Source of the DNA: Branchinecta lynchi
Taxonomy: Eukaryota > Arthropoda > Branchiopoda > Anostraca > Branchinectidae
NCBI GenBank assembly: GCA_023053575.1
Contig: JAKZAP010000009.1
Span: 11,141,869-11,205,868 of the forward strand
Direction: 5' to 3'
DNA length: 64,000 nt
The notes beneath the pieces were generated by a model. The model did not search any database. It was given only the letters and a program-made list of their open reading frames with translations, and had not been told where the DNA came from. Positions 1-10,819 of this stretch are shown in pieces; the first letter of the stretch is position 1; the number at the start of each line of letters is the position of its first letter. Made by a program: the position numbers and the translations under genes.

Positions 1-895
1 CAGAAGAAACAATATCAAAAGTAGAATGTGCACCCACTTTTAGAGAGTGGATAATTTCACCATACAATATATCAATACTAGTCTGGTCTGGCTCTGGGTC
101 TACAACTATCTTATTCAAAAGAAGATCCGATTTTTCATGAAAACGTGAAACCTTTGACTTATCCCACCGCAGATTACGAACAGCAGAACGAGCTTTGCAA
201 TGGTGGATAACACAAGATATTGGATCAACAGTAACAAGTGAAAAACTTAAATAAAGATGATCACTAATTTGAAAATCATATCCAACATGCACACATTCGG
301 GTACTACAGAATGACTAGATGCTAAAACATGATCCAGATTTGAAAAAGAACCAGAAATATGAATAAAAGTAGCATCGGAATCTTTCGGAGCTAAGAAATA
401 AGAAGAAAAAATCGATAAAAAAGTAGAAGAACGAGAATCCAAACAATTTGTAAGATCGCAATTCAGATCACCAGTCAAAAGCCAATCCGACCCCCCTGGT
501 AGACTATTATAAACCTGCATAAGCGCAGCACACGCAAACGAAAAATTAAAATCAGAGACGGGAGTACGGTAATTCGTAGGTAAATAGCAGTTCAAAACAA
601 ACGTATTAAAGATCTTAACTACTAAAAAATGTTGCGAAGAATTAAAAACACTAGACTCAAACGAATTACGGACGTAAGTGCAGATACCCCCGGATGGGCG
701 CCCACCAGTAGGTGCTGCAGGAACAAAAAAGCAATGGTGATCCGCAGAAAGAGAACTTAAAACACCAGCGGAAAAATCAAGCAAATGGTGTTCCTGCAAA
801 CAAAGTACATCCGAGATAGACAGTAAATGCCGTAATACGTGGGTTTTATCTGACACACCGTTAACATTAAACGAAATAGCTTTCAAAGAAGTTAT
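1..895 (-). CDS. LINE ORF2, endonuclease domain (partial, runs off left edge)
   Basis: Open without stops to the window edge (about 298 codons). Translation shows the exonuclease-endonuclease-phosphatase fold signatures of LINE endonucleases: an N-terminal ISFNVNG, the catalytic Glu in CLQEHH, LLTGDLNCD with the Asp/Asn pair, and the terminal ISDHLYLSF with the Ser-Asp-His triad. The enzyme nicks target DNA to prime reverse transcription. No in-frame ATG precedes the first catalytic motif. The frame is open only from about position 910 and overlaps the end of ORF1 in the -1 frame, so initiation probably depends on ORF1 translation (frameshift or re-initiation). The reverse transcriptase is not in the window. 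Confidence 0.88.
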   Translation of the reverse strand, partial: MTSLKAISFNVNGVSDKTHVLRHLLSISDVLCLQEHHLLDFSAGVLSSLSADHHCFFVPAAPTGGRPSGGICTYVRNSFESSVFNSSQHFLVVKIFNTFVLNCYLPTNYRTPVSDFNFSFACAALMQVYNSLPGGSDWLLTGDLNCDLTNCLDSRSSTFLSIFSSYFLAPKDSDATFIHISGSFSNLDHVLASSHSVVPECVHVGYDFQISDHLYLSFSLVTVDPISCVIHHCKARSAVRNLRWDKSKVSRFHEKSDLLLNKIVVDPEPDQTSIDILYGEIIHSLKVGAHSTFDIVSS

Positions 896-2319
896 TTTGA
901 CGAGGAGAGCTTAGCTTTCTCTCGGAGAATCTTGCAACGCAGACTGAAGCTATGATGATCATTCAAACCGCAATGGTCACATTTGAGATTCTTTTGACAC
1001 TGATCGTCAACCGAACTAACGTGGCCAGTTTCCGCGCACCTCGAACACCTTTCTGTCGCTGTACAATCTTTAGCAACGTGATCGAAAGAAAAGCACTTAA
1101 AACACATTTTTGGTACTTTGACAAAGTCTCTGACACGGAAATGTTCGTAACCGACGAAAAGTCCATGGCGAAGATAGAAAGACTGAACGTTCTTCGATTC
1201 AAACAACACTTTAAATGACCGTGACTTTCCGAGCTGCTTTAAATTCACCACCCCAGCATTACCGGCCTTCACCGAATCAGTATCAAGATTAAAATCGACA
1301 TTAGAGATCAAACCCGCAAAATCCGGCTGACGAACACGGACCTCACATCCTGTTTTCGCACTCAAACTGTCCTGAAGAGACTTTGCATCAGCTTTACATG
1401 TTTTTATCAACCACCCGGCATTACGAGTTAGCCGCACCTGTCTAATCCCTGCAGCACCCGAGAGATTCTCCAGCGCTGATTTTCGTTTCAAAGGGTCACT
1501 TAAATCGGGAGGGGGTGAATCAACTAACAGATCAACTGTGGCATCTCCTGGATTCGGCAACGGCGGCCATACAGTATTCCCAGAAGCGGCAAGTCTACTT
1601 GATTGATTCGAATTTATCGCAGAAAGCTGGTCTTTTATTTGATTACAAGTGTCGCTAACGCTAGCAGCAGCAAGCGCCTGTCCTGATAAATTGTTCACCT
1701 GATTAGCGATGCAATCCAGTTTTCTGTCCCACGTCACAATAGCTCGCGCAAACTCCGCCTCTTTTTCGCACGCAATCGACGGAATTGGATCACTTGCCTT
1801 CATTACGAACAACGGTAGATTTTGCAGAGAATTTTCACTGTCTTTATTCACGAGGATTGAATGAATGTCTTTGCATAGAGATGCAGCTGCGGAATCGCCG
1901 CGGCGTTCAGGATATAATTTAGACGGTTTGGCAACGTCTATTAGAGCTTTGCGAGCTTCATTCAGTTCAGGTAATGGGAAAAACTGGGAGGCGGCACTGA
2001 CTAGCTTTTCTTCTGGAATGCCAGATTCGACACTGTGTACGAAAAAGCTTAGAACCGGCGAATAAATCATTGGCATTCCCATATCGGAAAACGGTGAAAC
2101 TGAAGACACAGAAGATTGATCAGTTTGGCTATGCCTTACGTTACAGCTTGCACAGACAGGAAAAGAACGCTTATGCTTTTCTGCGTACAGTTCATAGGTC
2201 GCTTCACATACTTTATGGCAAAGCTTGCCACAGCCGCCAGCCAGCGTCGAACATACGACGGTATATCTCTTCAGTAGGCTTAGCGATTCATTACAATTCC
2301 GACATCTCGGGCTCGGCAT
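892..2319 (-). CDS. LINE ORF1 protein (zinc finger + CCHC knuckles)
   Basis: A 475-residue protein starting at an ATG. Residues about 6-60 hold a Cys/His-rich finger (CRNC, CGKLCHKVC, CASC) that looks PHD-like. The middle (about 185-240) is helical and may oligomerise. Residues about 290-390 resemble the RNA-binding fold of ORF1 proteins. The C-terminus has three zinc knuckles: CFKCFSFDHVAKDC, then CSRCAETGH with a more distant Cys, then CDHCGLNDH with a terminal Cys. Such proteins coat the element RNA with nucleic-acid chaperone activity (family knowledge). The stop TAA sits inside the run AAAATAAC, where ORF2 begins in the -1 frame. The frame is intact, so the copy may be recent. Confidence 0.88.
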   Translation of the reverse strand: MPSPRCRNCNESLSLLKRYTVVCSTLAGGCGKLCHKVCEATYELYAEKHKRSFPVCASCNVRHSQTDQSSVSSVSPFSDMGMPMIYSPVLSFFVHSVESGIPEEKLVSAASQFFPLPELNEARKALIDVAKPSKLYPERRGDSAAASLCKDIHSILVNKDSENSLQNLPLFVMKASDPIPSIACEKEAEFARAIVTWDRKLDCIANQVNNLSGQALAAASVSDTCNQIKDQLSAINSNQSSRLAASGNTVWPPLPNPGDATVDLLVDSPPPDLSDPLKRKSALENLSGAAGIRQVRLTRNAGWLIKTCKADAKSLQDSLSAKTGCEVRVRQPDFAGLISNVDFNLDTDSVKAGNAGVVNLKQLGKSRSFKVLFESKNVQSFYLRHGLFVGYEHFRVRDFVKVPKMCFKCFSFDHVAKDCTATERCSRCAETGHVSSVDDQCQKNLKCDHCGLNDHHSFSLRCKILREKAKLSSSK

Positions 2320-2612
2320 CGATAAAAGTCCAAATTAATCTTTGTTACCTTGCTTACTGCCAGCAATAATATACTCCGGCAGTAGAGTTTGTTGTGCGGT
2401 GTCCCACTTTTGCCTGGGACCTAGCGTCAAAAATCCAATTAGTAATAATCCTCGATCCTCGTTATGCAGTGCTCAGTGGAATGAATCGCAAAACCTGTTT
2501 TCACTTGCACCGGTGAAATAAGTCTTTACCCTTCAGGTACTGACTGATGACTGAAGTGCTCTTCACTATTACAGATCAGTACATGCTACTTTTTCGTACA
2601 ACTATCATAGAA

Positions 2613-2872
2613 CCCCAATGAAAAATAATCTCAAAATAGTAGTATGAAGTTGTACGAAAAAGTAGCACGCAATCCATGCTACTACTGCATGCTACTATTA
2701 GCAAGACTGGATGATATTATAGCAAGACAGGATGCTACTGTATACTACTGCTTAAATTGGGCCAGTCTGAGGCACATTAAATGATAGTATTCTTTACTAT
2801 TACATATCAATACATGCTACTTTTTCAGACTACTATCACAAAACTACGAAGGCTACAAATTTGTCATCGCGT
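2613..2872. mobile_element. MITE, same family as 21.39-21.67 kb
   Basis: Shares long blocks with 21388-21672: TCTCAAAATAGTAGTATGAAG at the left, the central AGACTGGATG and GCAAGACAGGATGCTACT, and GGCCCAGTCTGAGGCACATTAAAT (abbreviated here as the block around 2758-2782). Internal arms TGCTACTTTTTCGTACAAC and its reverse complement recur around 2583-2670. The outer ends are imperfect inverted repeats (CAATGAAAAAT... and ...TTTGTCATCG). No coding sequence. Likely a non-autonomous DNA transposon; superfamily unknown. Confidence 0.6.
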
Positions 2873-4412
2873 AACGTCCCTATTGAAACTCAATCGGCCG
2901 CGCCGGCGCTGGCTCCAATAACGCCTTGTTACGAACACAGGAGAAAAAAAGATGCGACCTCCCTCGTTTCCATGATGTGCCCACACCACATCTTTATAGC
3001 CACTGGGTTCGGCTTTCGTCGATCCCTTTCGGCCTTTGGTTTGCATTGGTCTCTTCTGTCAGTTGTCGAACTTTTAGCGGCCAACTGCTTTTGCTAGAGC
3101 GCAGGGGCTAGTAGATTCCTCTCTCTATCAGTATTTTGATGATACAACCATACATCTGTTGCTCCTGTCTTCTCGTGAGCTTCGTGTTTTTGATGGCAGT
3201 TATATTTTCGGCGATTTTCATTTTCTGTCACATCTTCTTTAGTTTTCCGGATTGTTGATGGGCAATACTACAGTTGAATAGGGAGTGATTGATGTTTTAG
3301 CTGTCCTATAGAATTTTTTAGACCCTCAGGCTTGTCTCGAATCATTCATCATTAGAATCCCTAAAATAAACCGATTCTATATATTTACTGATTATATCAA
3401 TATCTACTAAAACATCGATTTACAATTAAGATCAGCGAAATCGTGGATCATGCAGCGTTTTGAGTAGGGGAGCAACCTCCCGAGTATTGTTGTGGCATAA
3501 TCATTGATGCTTAAAGAATAATTCCCTTTGTCAATGGCTTTAAAAAGTTATGTTCATTTGAGTTTGAATATTTTTCTTAACAATAGACTTACTTCTTCAT
3601 AGAAAGAAAGGATTAAATTATTCTAAAGTCTTATGGTGGTCGTTTTAAGGGGCTTTCGTGGATATGCTGTTTCGCTCGTGAGCTTGGCTCACTCTTAACT
3701 CGCTAAGGAAAAAATCAAATCAAAATTGGGTCTGCTTGAATAGTCTCTAGAGAGTACTTTATACTTGAGTCGACGATATAAGGATAATGAAACGAGAATC
3801 ACCATGAGAAATCATAATTAGATCCCCGATCAGCTCACTACCTGTCCCCGTAAAATCTTCAAGCAATCAAACCGTCAACTTTAGTTTTGAATGTGATTTC
3901 TAATTCCCTAACAGCACAGTGGGAAGAGATGACTACAGCCACACTGTACAGCCTAGTTATGAAGGAAAAGCCCAGGGAGGGTAAGGCTTAAGGTAAGGGG
4001 CAAAGATACACATTAGTCACCTGTTGACTCAACACATGCCACGGTCACAACAAACGTCATTGGTGGCCAAACTTGGAAGTCGCCTGTACCCCATGTCATG
4101 GCATCATGGGATGAAATTCCGGGTTGCCAGCTATGTTCTTTCTTCGAAAAACTTTTAATAGCAAAACTTCGTACAAATATGATAAACAGGAATGGTTTTC
4201 TTTCATGCGTACTTTATTTTTTTCCCTCAGCACTTACTCCACCGCAGCCGATGAAGGCGTTGGCAAAGCTACAATTATAACTACAAAAAAAAACGTGGTT
4301 CAAATGTCAACTTGGAAACACTGCCGCCTATCATATGGCCGAGTTCACATTAAATCTTGGACCAAAACAAACTATAAAAAAAGGACATATTCAAATATAG
4401 GATGTCACTGAA
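2873..4412. other. intergenic stretch, no gene found
   Basis: No supported coding exon. The segment around 2875-3115 is GC-richer and CpG-containing than its surroundings but has no recognisable product. The rest is ordinary AT-rich sequence, ending in the 3' untranslated region of the GTPase gene. Confidence 0.5.
4213..4218 (-). terminator. polyadenylation signal AATAAA of the GTPase gene
   Basis: TTTATT on the plus strand reads AATAAA on the minus strand, about 195 bp past the stop codon at 4414. It is the nearest canonical hexamer. Cleavage site not determined. Confidence 0.45.
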
Positions 4413-4413
4413 A

Positions 4414-6985
4414 CTAATAACCGAAAAAGCTCTTGATTACTTCAAACAGCGACTTGGACACATTCTCACTGTTGAACTTGGCAAACTCTACCCGAAGAGC
4501 TTTGAATGGATCGTAGGCCTTCCCTTCTTTGCGCATGCGCTCAATCATAACGGCCCGTTCACGAGCTTTCCTTAGCTGCTCTAGACGTCTCTCCCAACCG
4601 GCTCGCTTCTCGTGCTCAGTGGATTTAATCAGCATTTCTATGTAGTCAACGGCGGTCAAAGGGTTAGGCTTCATTGCGATACGATCAAGTTTTTCGATGC
4701 AGCTACGGACATTCTCGATGTCTGTGAGAACGCCTAGCTGGATCGTATTGTATTCTTCCATCATGCGCTCTAAGAGCTGCTTCTTGTCGGCAAGTTTACC
4801 GGCTGCGTCCATGTACTTTTTCTGAAGGTCTGCTAGGGTGACTTCCTCCTCCTCAACGTACTCTTCGAAGTAGTAAGGTCTGTTGACATGTTGTCGCCAA
4901 GAACAATTGTTGACGCAGATGCGGCACTGAGCATTTTCGCCTGCTCCGTTCATCGCCCAGCAGCCATGTTTACCTTCGTCTTCCGGAATTCCGCAGTGAG
5001 TGTGACACGTCACATTACAGACCAGACAATTCGTGACGTATCGGTTTCTTTCTGTGTAGTTTACTCTCCTTGTCTTCGGCACTTCAATAACCCTCTTGAA
5101 CTTTTTGTTAGCTTTCTTTTCAGCATTGAAATGCTGGACCAGCTCCAACTCCTGCCTCATGCGACTTAGCTGATTTACACCGCGTGTAATTCGACCCTGG
5201 AAGCCCTCTACGGTGACCTCAAGTCGATGTCGTTCTTGCAGCACCTCCCGTGTAAGGACGAGACTTTTAGCTTCCATTACTTTGAAATCGCTGAAAAATG
5301 ATTTGAAGCTGCTGATAGCGAGGCTCCAAAACATTCGGTCAAAGTCCTCTCCTTGGTTATCAGGACTACCACCTTGGGACTTCGAACTATCGACAACCCC
5401 CTTGCCCTGCGAGAAGACCGAGCTATTGAACTTGTAGTAGCTTTTGTATGGTAAATTGTGTGCTTTGACAGCCTCTAGCAGCGGAGGAGGACGTCCGTCT
5501 GCAAACGTGACCATGAGACAGATGTTATCTCCCACGTCTTTGCCAAAGACGGACAAGATCGAGTCAAAGACGTACTTCTGAGCTTCGGTTAGACGGGCAA
5601 GAGGAGCTTGGGCAACAAAGCCAATGCCGTCGAGATGAGTGATCCCATTGGGACCCTTCATGTCAAAGAAATCCTTGATCTGCTTGGTAATCTTTCTATC
5701 GTTTTCTATTCCCTGTGTGTCCCCATAACCAGGTGTGTCTACGATTGTAAGTGAATAAGGCAGAGCAGCACCTGGGTGCCAGTTCAGGGTATACGCTGTG
5801 ATGTACATGGTCTGACTGTGGGCTTGGCTCAGTTGGGTCTCGTCCTGAACCAGAACCAACCGGAACGCATCCTCGTACTTCACGCCGTACAGAAAGTTGA
5901 TAAGACCATTGATAAGCGTCGTCTTCCCAGCTCCTGTAGCGCCAACAAGCAGGAGAACCTTATTCTCACGCTTGGCCGGATGTTGTTCGCCGACTTCAAA
6001 TCGACGAAGCCTATTCGCAGAATCATGGTAGCTTTCAGTAAGGGGAAGCTGATACCATCCAGGTAGTCCGTCTGTTGGTTCGGATATGGTGGTGCAGAAA
6101 GGAAGCATCTTCAGAGCTAGTGGGGGAGGCGGGCGGGTGCGGATTTTCTCGCTTAGCTCGCTGGCAACGCCTTTGCCGGCCTTAGTCACTGCTGCAATCT
6201 TGAACATGTATTCACTGTCTTCAAAGAGATTGTCAATAACACAGGAAGTACTTCTCTTGATACTTGCTGTCTTCCAATTGGTATCATCGTCGCAAGCAAG
6301 GCGGTAGTATACCACGTACCCTTCGATCGACTTTGTGTCTGCGGGCTCCTTCCAACAGATTTTTATGGTTGTGTCAGAGCAGTCCTCGACCTGAGGCATG
6401 TCCACCCTTGGTGAGGGAAGAATACGGACGGTTTTTCATCGCAGTACAAAAGGATGGTTCCTGGGTGGCATTTCCTCAGTTCAGGGACATCACATGTGAC
6501 TACTTTTGAAGTTATGAACCCTTCGTTGGCACGGGCGAAATCGATGAACTTTTTGATTTGTCTGGACAAGGTGTGAATGAAGTAATCATCATCGTACCAC
6601 TCGCTCTCTTCAAACTGAAAGCTATTGAACTCCATCGTCTTGAGGGAATGCTCGAGAGCTTTGTGAAACTGGCTATTGTCGCGTAAACATTTACCCATTC
6701 CCAGAACTAAAAGCGGGGATGCAGGGTTGGCTTTGGCTATCACTGATGGGAACTCGGAATGATTCTTGATCATGAACTGGACATCGACAGCACGAAAAAG
6801 ATTGACGAGATGGTTTACTTCTTTATCCTTCTGATGTAGCCAGAAGTTCAAATTCTTCGTGTCAAATGCAGACTCGTGCATTTCTTCGAGGGCGTTGCGA
6901 GACCTCTCGATGAGCTCTGGTTTCTCCAAGACGCCGATGAGGGCTTGAATTTGGTTTCTGACCATCTCGACCTGAGCTTTGACAC
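4414..6985 (-). CDS. FN3-AIG1 GTPase with SNTX-like N-terminal region, 3' exon (frameshifted)
   Basis: One long terminal exon. Its 5' end is a splice acceptor (TTTGCAG before 6985). The first 180 or so residues resemble the helical and thioredoxin-like region of the stonustoxin/SNTX-domain family (motifs HQKDKEVNHLV, FIDFARANEG, HPGTILLYCD). Next come a fibronectin III domain (VDMPQVEDCSD to about KIRTRP) and an AIG1-like GTPase with P-loop GATGAGKT and switch motif DTPGYGD. A Cys-rich cluster follows (CLVCNVTCHTHC, CRICVNNC), then a coiled-coil C-terminus. These proteins are cytosolic GTPases of unclear role; having an SNTX-like region does not make this a toxin. The frame changes by -1 near an A5 run at 6432-6436. 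The upstream frame is open from 6985 to 6363 and the downstream frame from 6435 to 4414. Sequencing error, pseudogene or ribosomal shift cannot be told apart here. Confidence 0.8.
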
Positions 6986-7206
6986 CTGCAAATTATGACT
7001 TCTTGAAAATCCGTACGGTCATTGAAGAAGTTTCAACTTGGAGCTTGAAAGGGAATTTTAAGGATAAGCTTGGTAATGTCGCAAGGCATAACTGTAGTAG
7101 GAAATTAGTATATTAAAATCTTTGTGTTCCGAGTGGTATATTTTGTTTATTAAGAATATAGAAAGCTGGGGCTGCGACACGGCTAATTTACATACAGAAA
7201 ACAAGA
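6986..7206. other. start of the 4.66-kb intron of the GTPase gene
   Basis: Intronic sequence next to the acceptor at 6986-6988. The whole intron (6986-11643) is filled by family B elements and LINE fragments. Confidence 0.6.
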
Positions 7207-8096
7207 AGAACAAGACCAAAGGTTTCGATGGGATCCCAAAATTTTCAGTCCTGATTTATTCAGATGACCGTTTTGCGCTGTCAAATATTCAGATACGGAT
7301 TCAGCACATGATTTACCCTATAGCCTACTTCGTACCTCCTTCCTTCCTTCCTTATTTCCCCCCAACTTGCGGTTTCGGCCGGATTCCAGACAAACTACTT
7401 GTCTGACAAAAAACTAAAGTTCAAAAACGAATTCAGAATGTCTACTTACCCCTACATTCTAGTCAACTTCAGATTAAAGTTCTACTTTTAACAAATTTTC
7501 CGATTTCAGCAGCATTCCGAACGATCTATACGTCCAGTCAGAAAATGATTGTCATATATGAATTCAGCATGTTTTCTTACCCGCAAATCGAACATCTTGT
7601 CAAATTTAAATAAAACTTTTACTTTTAACAAATTCTTCGGTTTTGGCCGAATTCCGGCCGAACTAATTGTCCGGCGAGAAAATATCTTTCATATTCGGAA
7701 TCAGCACATCTCCTTGCCCTTAAATCGAACCTCTAATCAACTTCGTATTAAACTTTTACTTTCACAAATTTTCCGGTTTTTACCGGATTCCGGGTGAACT
7801 ATTTGTCCGGCGAGAATATAAATTTCATATTCGAATTCAGCATGTCTCCTTACCTCTGAATAAATTATTTAAATAGCTAAAAAAAAAAAAATTTGACCCT
7901 TAATTTGAAACACCTCCCCCACACTCAAATATAGGGCTACAGAGCCCTATATTGAACTTGACCTGTACTTTGACCCAAAGGATCCTCCCACCAAGTTTCA
8001 TCAAAATATCTCAATCCCTTCGAGAATTATCGTGCTGACAGACGGACAAGTTTTGCGATGTCATAGGTATCCCTCCACTTGCGTTTTGGGATCCCA
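7207..8096 (+). mobile_element. family B element, copy 1 (HINE/pearl-like)
   Basis: Starts with the family B left end ACAAGACCAAAGGTTTCGAT followed by GGGATCCCAAAA. It continues as diverged tandem units built around TTCCGGTTTTGGCCGGATTC, GTCCGGCGAGAAAAT and CAGCATGTCTTCTTACC. It closes with CCAAGTTTCATCAAAATATC, a short GACAGACGGAC stretch, CATAGGTATCCCTCCACTT and GGGATCCCA. No coding capacity. Boundaries follow from the shared ends seen in the other copies. Confidence 0.75.
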
Positions 8097-9401
8097 AACA
8101 TACGTGGAAGTCATGAAGCCTCCAACAATCGAGGCACACGAACTTCATCAAGATAGGTCAAACCCGCAGTAAAGTTATTCCCCACAAGCTTGCCAAACAG
8201 GCAGGGATAGGCGCAAATCCGGTCCAGACAGGACCACCAGCAGAGGATTGCCCGACGCTAAGATTCACGACTACGAGAAAGAACAGAAAAATGGCAGATT
8301 TCTGGGAGAGTCGGAATTCCTTTACCAACAAACATACCCAAAGAACTACAATCCCATCGATATGCTTGCAGCCAACGGAAAGAGTTCACAAGACGTTAAA
8401 GGTCTTTACACGCCTGTGACACAGTTTATGACGTTTTTCAATGACAATGAATGAACATGTTTATTACCCATCTTTACATAATATGTCACTGATGGAGTAT
8501 AAGAAAAGAAAAATAAACAAAAAGGAAAAATGAACATCACACAAAATACAATCCAAAGTTGGCAATACATAATTCAGAAAAGAGAAAAATAAATAAATAA
8601 TAATACACTATTTCTTAACTATTGCTTAATTCGAATATACGATTCACGATCCGGATTCTCCGAAATGTGCTTTCTCGGATAATCGAATTATGAAAAATCG
8701 TTTTCTCTGACAGTCCGATTCGTTTTTGGATCGTCGATTGGATCTTGCAACGGAGTGAGGATTCAGGGTTCAAGATCGTCGAATTGCCGTTTTGTAATCC
8801 GAGAATTCCGAGATAGTAGATTTGCTGTTTTTCTAATGAAGTGATTATGATCCGGAATTGTTGAGGAAAAACGCCGTTACTCACAAAACTGTATAGTTTC
8901 CAGCACTGCATGTGGAACAGTATACGAAAGTGAAATGTTGAGGGTAATTATCAAAATACTTGGAGTGGAGGATGACAAAAGATATTTGGAGGTGAGAGGG
9001 TGCTTAGGAATTGAGAGAAGGCGAGGTTTGCTATGAAAAAATCCATCCAGTCGAAGGTGAGGCTGACATTTTAAAAGGCCGTCGAGATAGCTATTCCGAT
9101 CTGAACCGAAATGGAGGTATGTTAACCATTACAACTATTTCGAACAGGAGATATTTCATAGGTAGACTTAGTCTCCTATTTTTGTACTTTTTTGCTACTG
9201 TATTAGGGAATTTTTTTTTTGGCGAGTAGCAACTAATGCCTACAGTAGACGTACATTACGAATGTCCTATTTCTATAAAGGAATGCAGATTTAGCCATGC
9301 AAATGTCATCTAGCGGTCGCAGAATTCGAATCAGTCAAGACAAGATAGCCGCCAGATGGCAACCGGAAATAAGTCGAAAGTAGTGTTGAGAAACAAGTGG
9401 A
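8097..9401. other. unassigned intronic sequence
   Basis: Lies inside the GTPase-gene intron. It contains one small plus-strand ORF (8248-8454), an A-rich stretch near 8480-8610 and an unexplained segment at 8626-8911 with repeated GATTC/CGAAT motifs. No further gene was seen. Confidence 0.4.
8248..8454 (+). CDS. small ORF, doubtful
   Basis: A 68-codon ORF with a protein-like, polar composition (HDYEKEQKNGRFLGES, then QTYPKNYNPIDML, ending FMTFFNDNE) and an AATAAA about 60 bp downstream of its stop. No splice signals or family match were recognised. It lies next to a family B element, so it may be a fragment of a mobile element or chance. Confidence 0.2.
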   Translation: MPDAKIHDYEKEQKNGRFLGESEFLYQQTYPKNYNPIDMLAANGKSSQDVKGLYTPVTQFMTFFNDNE

Positions 9402-10800
9402 GACAAGACCAAACGTTTCGGTGAGATCCCAAAAACGTATTTGATCCAGACTATTTTAATTTTGGTGTTACAGATGTCCGGTCTTAGTCCTTGAACATTT
9501 TTAATATGAAAATTTAGAAACAGAATAAAGCCAATGGCTGATCATCTGAGAAAACCAAGTTTAGACATAGATTCAGCATGCGTGTTTACCGACTTGAAAA
9601 ATTACGATTACCCATTGACAGAAACTTTTAAAATGTGTCATAATTACTACGATAACATAAGGCCCGGTGATCTTCTCACTTTCAATCACAACGGTCTCAG
9701 AGGACACAGCTTGAAAAAGGTAAGACATTGAAAATGGAGCTTACAAAACCGGATAGTTGAATACTGGAATAATCTCCCTGAAAATGACTTAAATGCCAAA
9801 AATATCAATCAGTTTAAAGCGGGTGTGGATCGTCACCTGGCTGAAGTTCAATTTAGTGTAAGTGTCTCAAGAAATTAATAGAGGCGAAAGCCTTTTTGCT
9901 GCAGTTATATTATTATTATATTATACCCCATATCTACTTTGACGAAATTGATCAAAACTTCCTGCCTTCTACGACTATCACATTTGCTAAAAAATATTTG
10001 TGTACACTTACTCCGTCCCTCACCTCTAAATATAGGGCTACAGGACTGATCTACGAACTTGGCCTATACTTGTATCCTCGTACCAAGTTTGAACAAAATA
10101 TCTCAACCCCTTCGAGCCCACCACACGACACGACTGCCATAACTTAACCCAAGAAACATTTCACACGCGACCGGCGCAGTCTCCCTCCGGCATTCATGGA
10201 CTAAACAAAAAGTACGTGAATTTCGTCACCAACGGACGATGAGGTTTCGCCTGGTATAGATAAAGGGGTAGGGTAGGGACTAGTATCGCCACCTGATTTT
10301 TCCGAAAAATGGTCGACAAATTTTATAAATTGTTCACCGGGCGGTTGTCGGATGCATTCTGTTTTTTTGACCCAGTAAATGCCGGTTGGGACTTTTCGAG
10401 ATAACTAAACTGATCGCATATCGCATACACTGTCTGTTTGTCTTTAGTATGATTGAAATGCTGTAACAACATGTCTCCTCACCCTATGTCGACTACGGTA
10501 TATCATTGGGTTTTAAAACTTCATGATAAATGGACGGATTCCGGGCGAACTGCTTGTCTGGTGTGAAAATAATTTTCATATTCAAATTCACCATGTCTCC
10601 TTACCCCTAAATCTCATTAGCTTTTAAAATATATTTTTTTGCCCCTTAATTTGAACCCCTCCCCACACCTAAATAAATAGCTATGGGGCCCATCTTCAGA
10701 CTTGACGCGTAATTTGACTGTATTATCAAGTTTAAAAAAAATAGCTCAATCCCTTCGAGACTTACGAACGGACGGACAACTTTAGGAAGTCAAAGATATC
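9402..10800 (+). mobile_element. family B element, copy 2 (long subtype, degenerate)
   Basis: Begins with a diverged left end (ACAAGACCAAACGTTTCGGT then GAGATCCCAAAA) and ends in a decayed version of the family tail (TTCGAGACTTACGAACGGAC). The internal block at 10255-10560 (GTAGGGTAGGGACTAGTAT, TTGTTCACCGGGCGG, GATAACTAAACTGATCGCAT) is shared with copy 5 at 29340-29590, which defines a longer subtype. A LINE 3' piece sits inside at 9600-9915. Confidence 0.65.
9600..9915 (+). mobile_element. LINE ORF2 C-terminal fragment
   Basis: Broken reading frames give LTFNHNGLRGHSLKK and then NRIVEYWNNLPENDLNAKN. This is the usual C-terminal pattern of CR1/L2/Jockey-type ORF2 (NRxxxxWNxLP). It is followed by GAGGCGAAAGCC and a TTA-rich tail (TATTATTATTATA). 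A frame change near 9722 shows it is dead. The same C-terminal pattern and AGGCGAAAGCC-like end occur at 52.9-53.3 kb on the other strand. Confidence 0.65.
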
Positions 10801-10819
10801 CTAAAAGCAGATGGACTAT

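Larger units (their letters stand above)
1..2430 (-). mobile_element. non-LTR retrotransposon (CR1/L2/Jockey-like), 5' part
   Basis: A LINE lies on the minus strand with a short 5' untranslated stretch (about 2320-2430), an intact ORF1 and the start of ORF2. ORF2 is cut by the left edge of the window, so the reverse transcriptase should lie outside. The combination of a PHD-like finger and CCHC knuckles in ORF1 with an apurinic-type endonuclease at the start of ORF2 fits the CR1/L2/Jockey side of the LINE tree. The clade is inference. Both frames are uninterrupted over the visible 2.3 kb, so this copy may be young. The exact 5' boundary was not determined. Confidence 0.85.

Noticed and set aside
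1..2430. Endogenous retrovirus or LTR element
   Set aside because: The endonuclease is of apurinic type and ORF order is that of a non-LTR element; no LTR, protease or integrase is seen.
4414..6985. Toxin gene (stonustoxin/verrucotoxin name in databases)
   Set aside because: Similarity is to a domain shared by many cytosolic GTPase proteins; no signal peptide or pore-forming domain is visible. Annotated as a GTPase.
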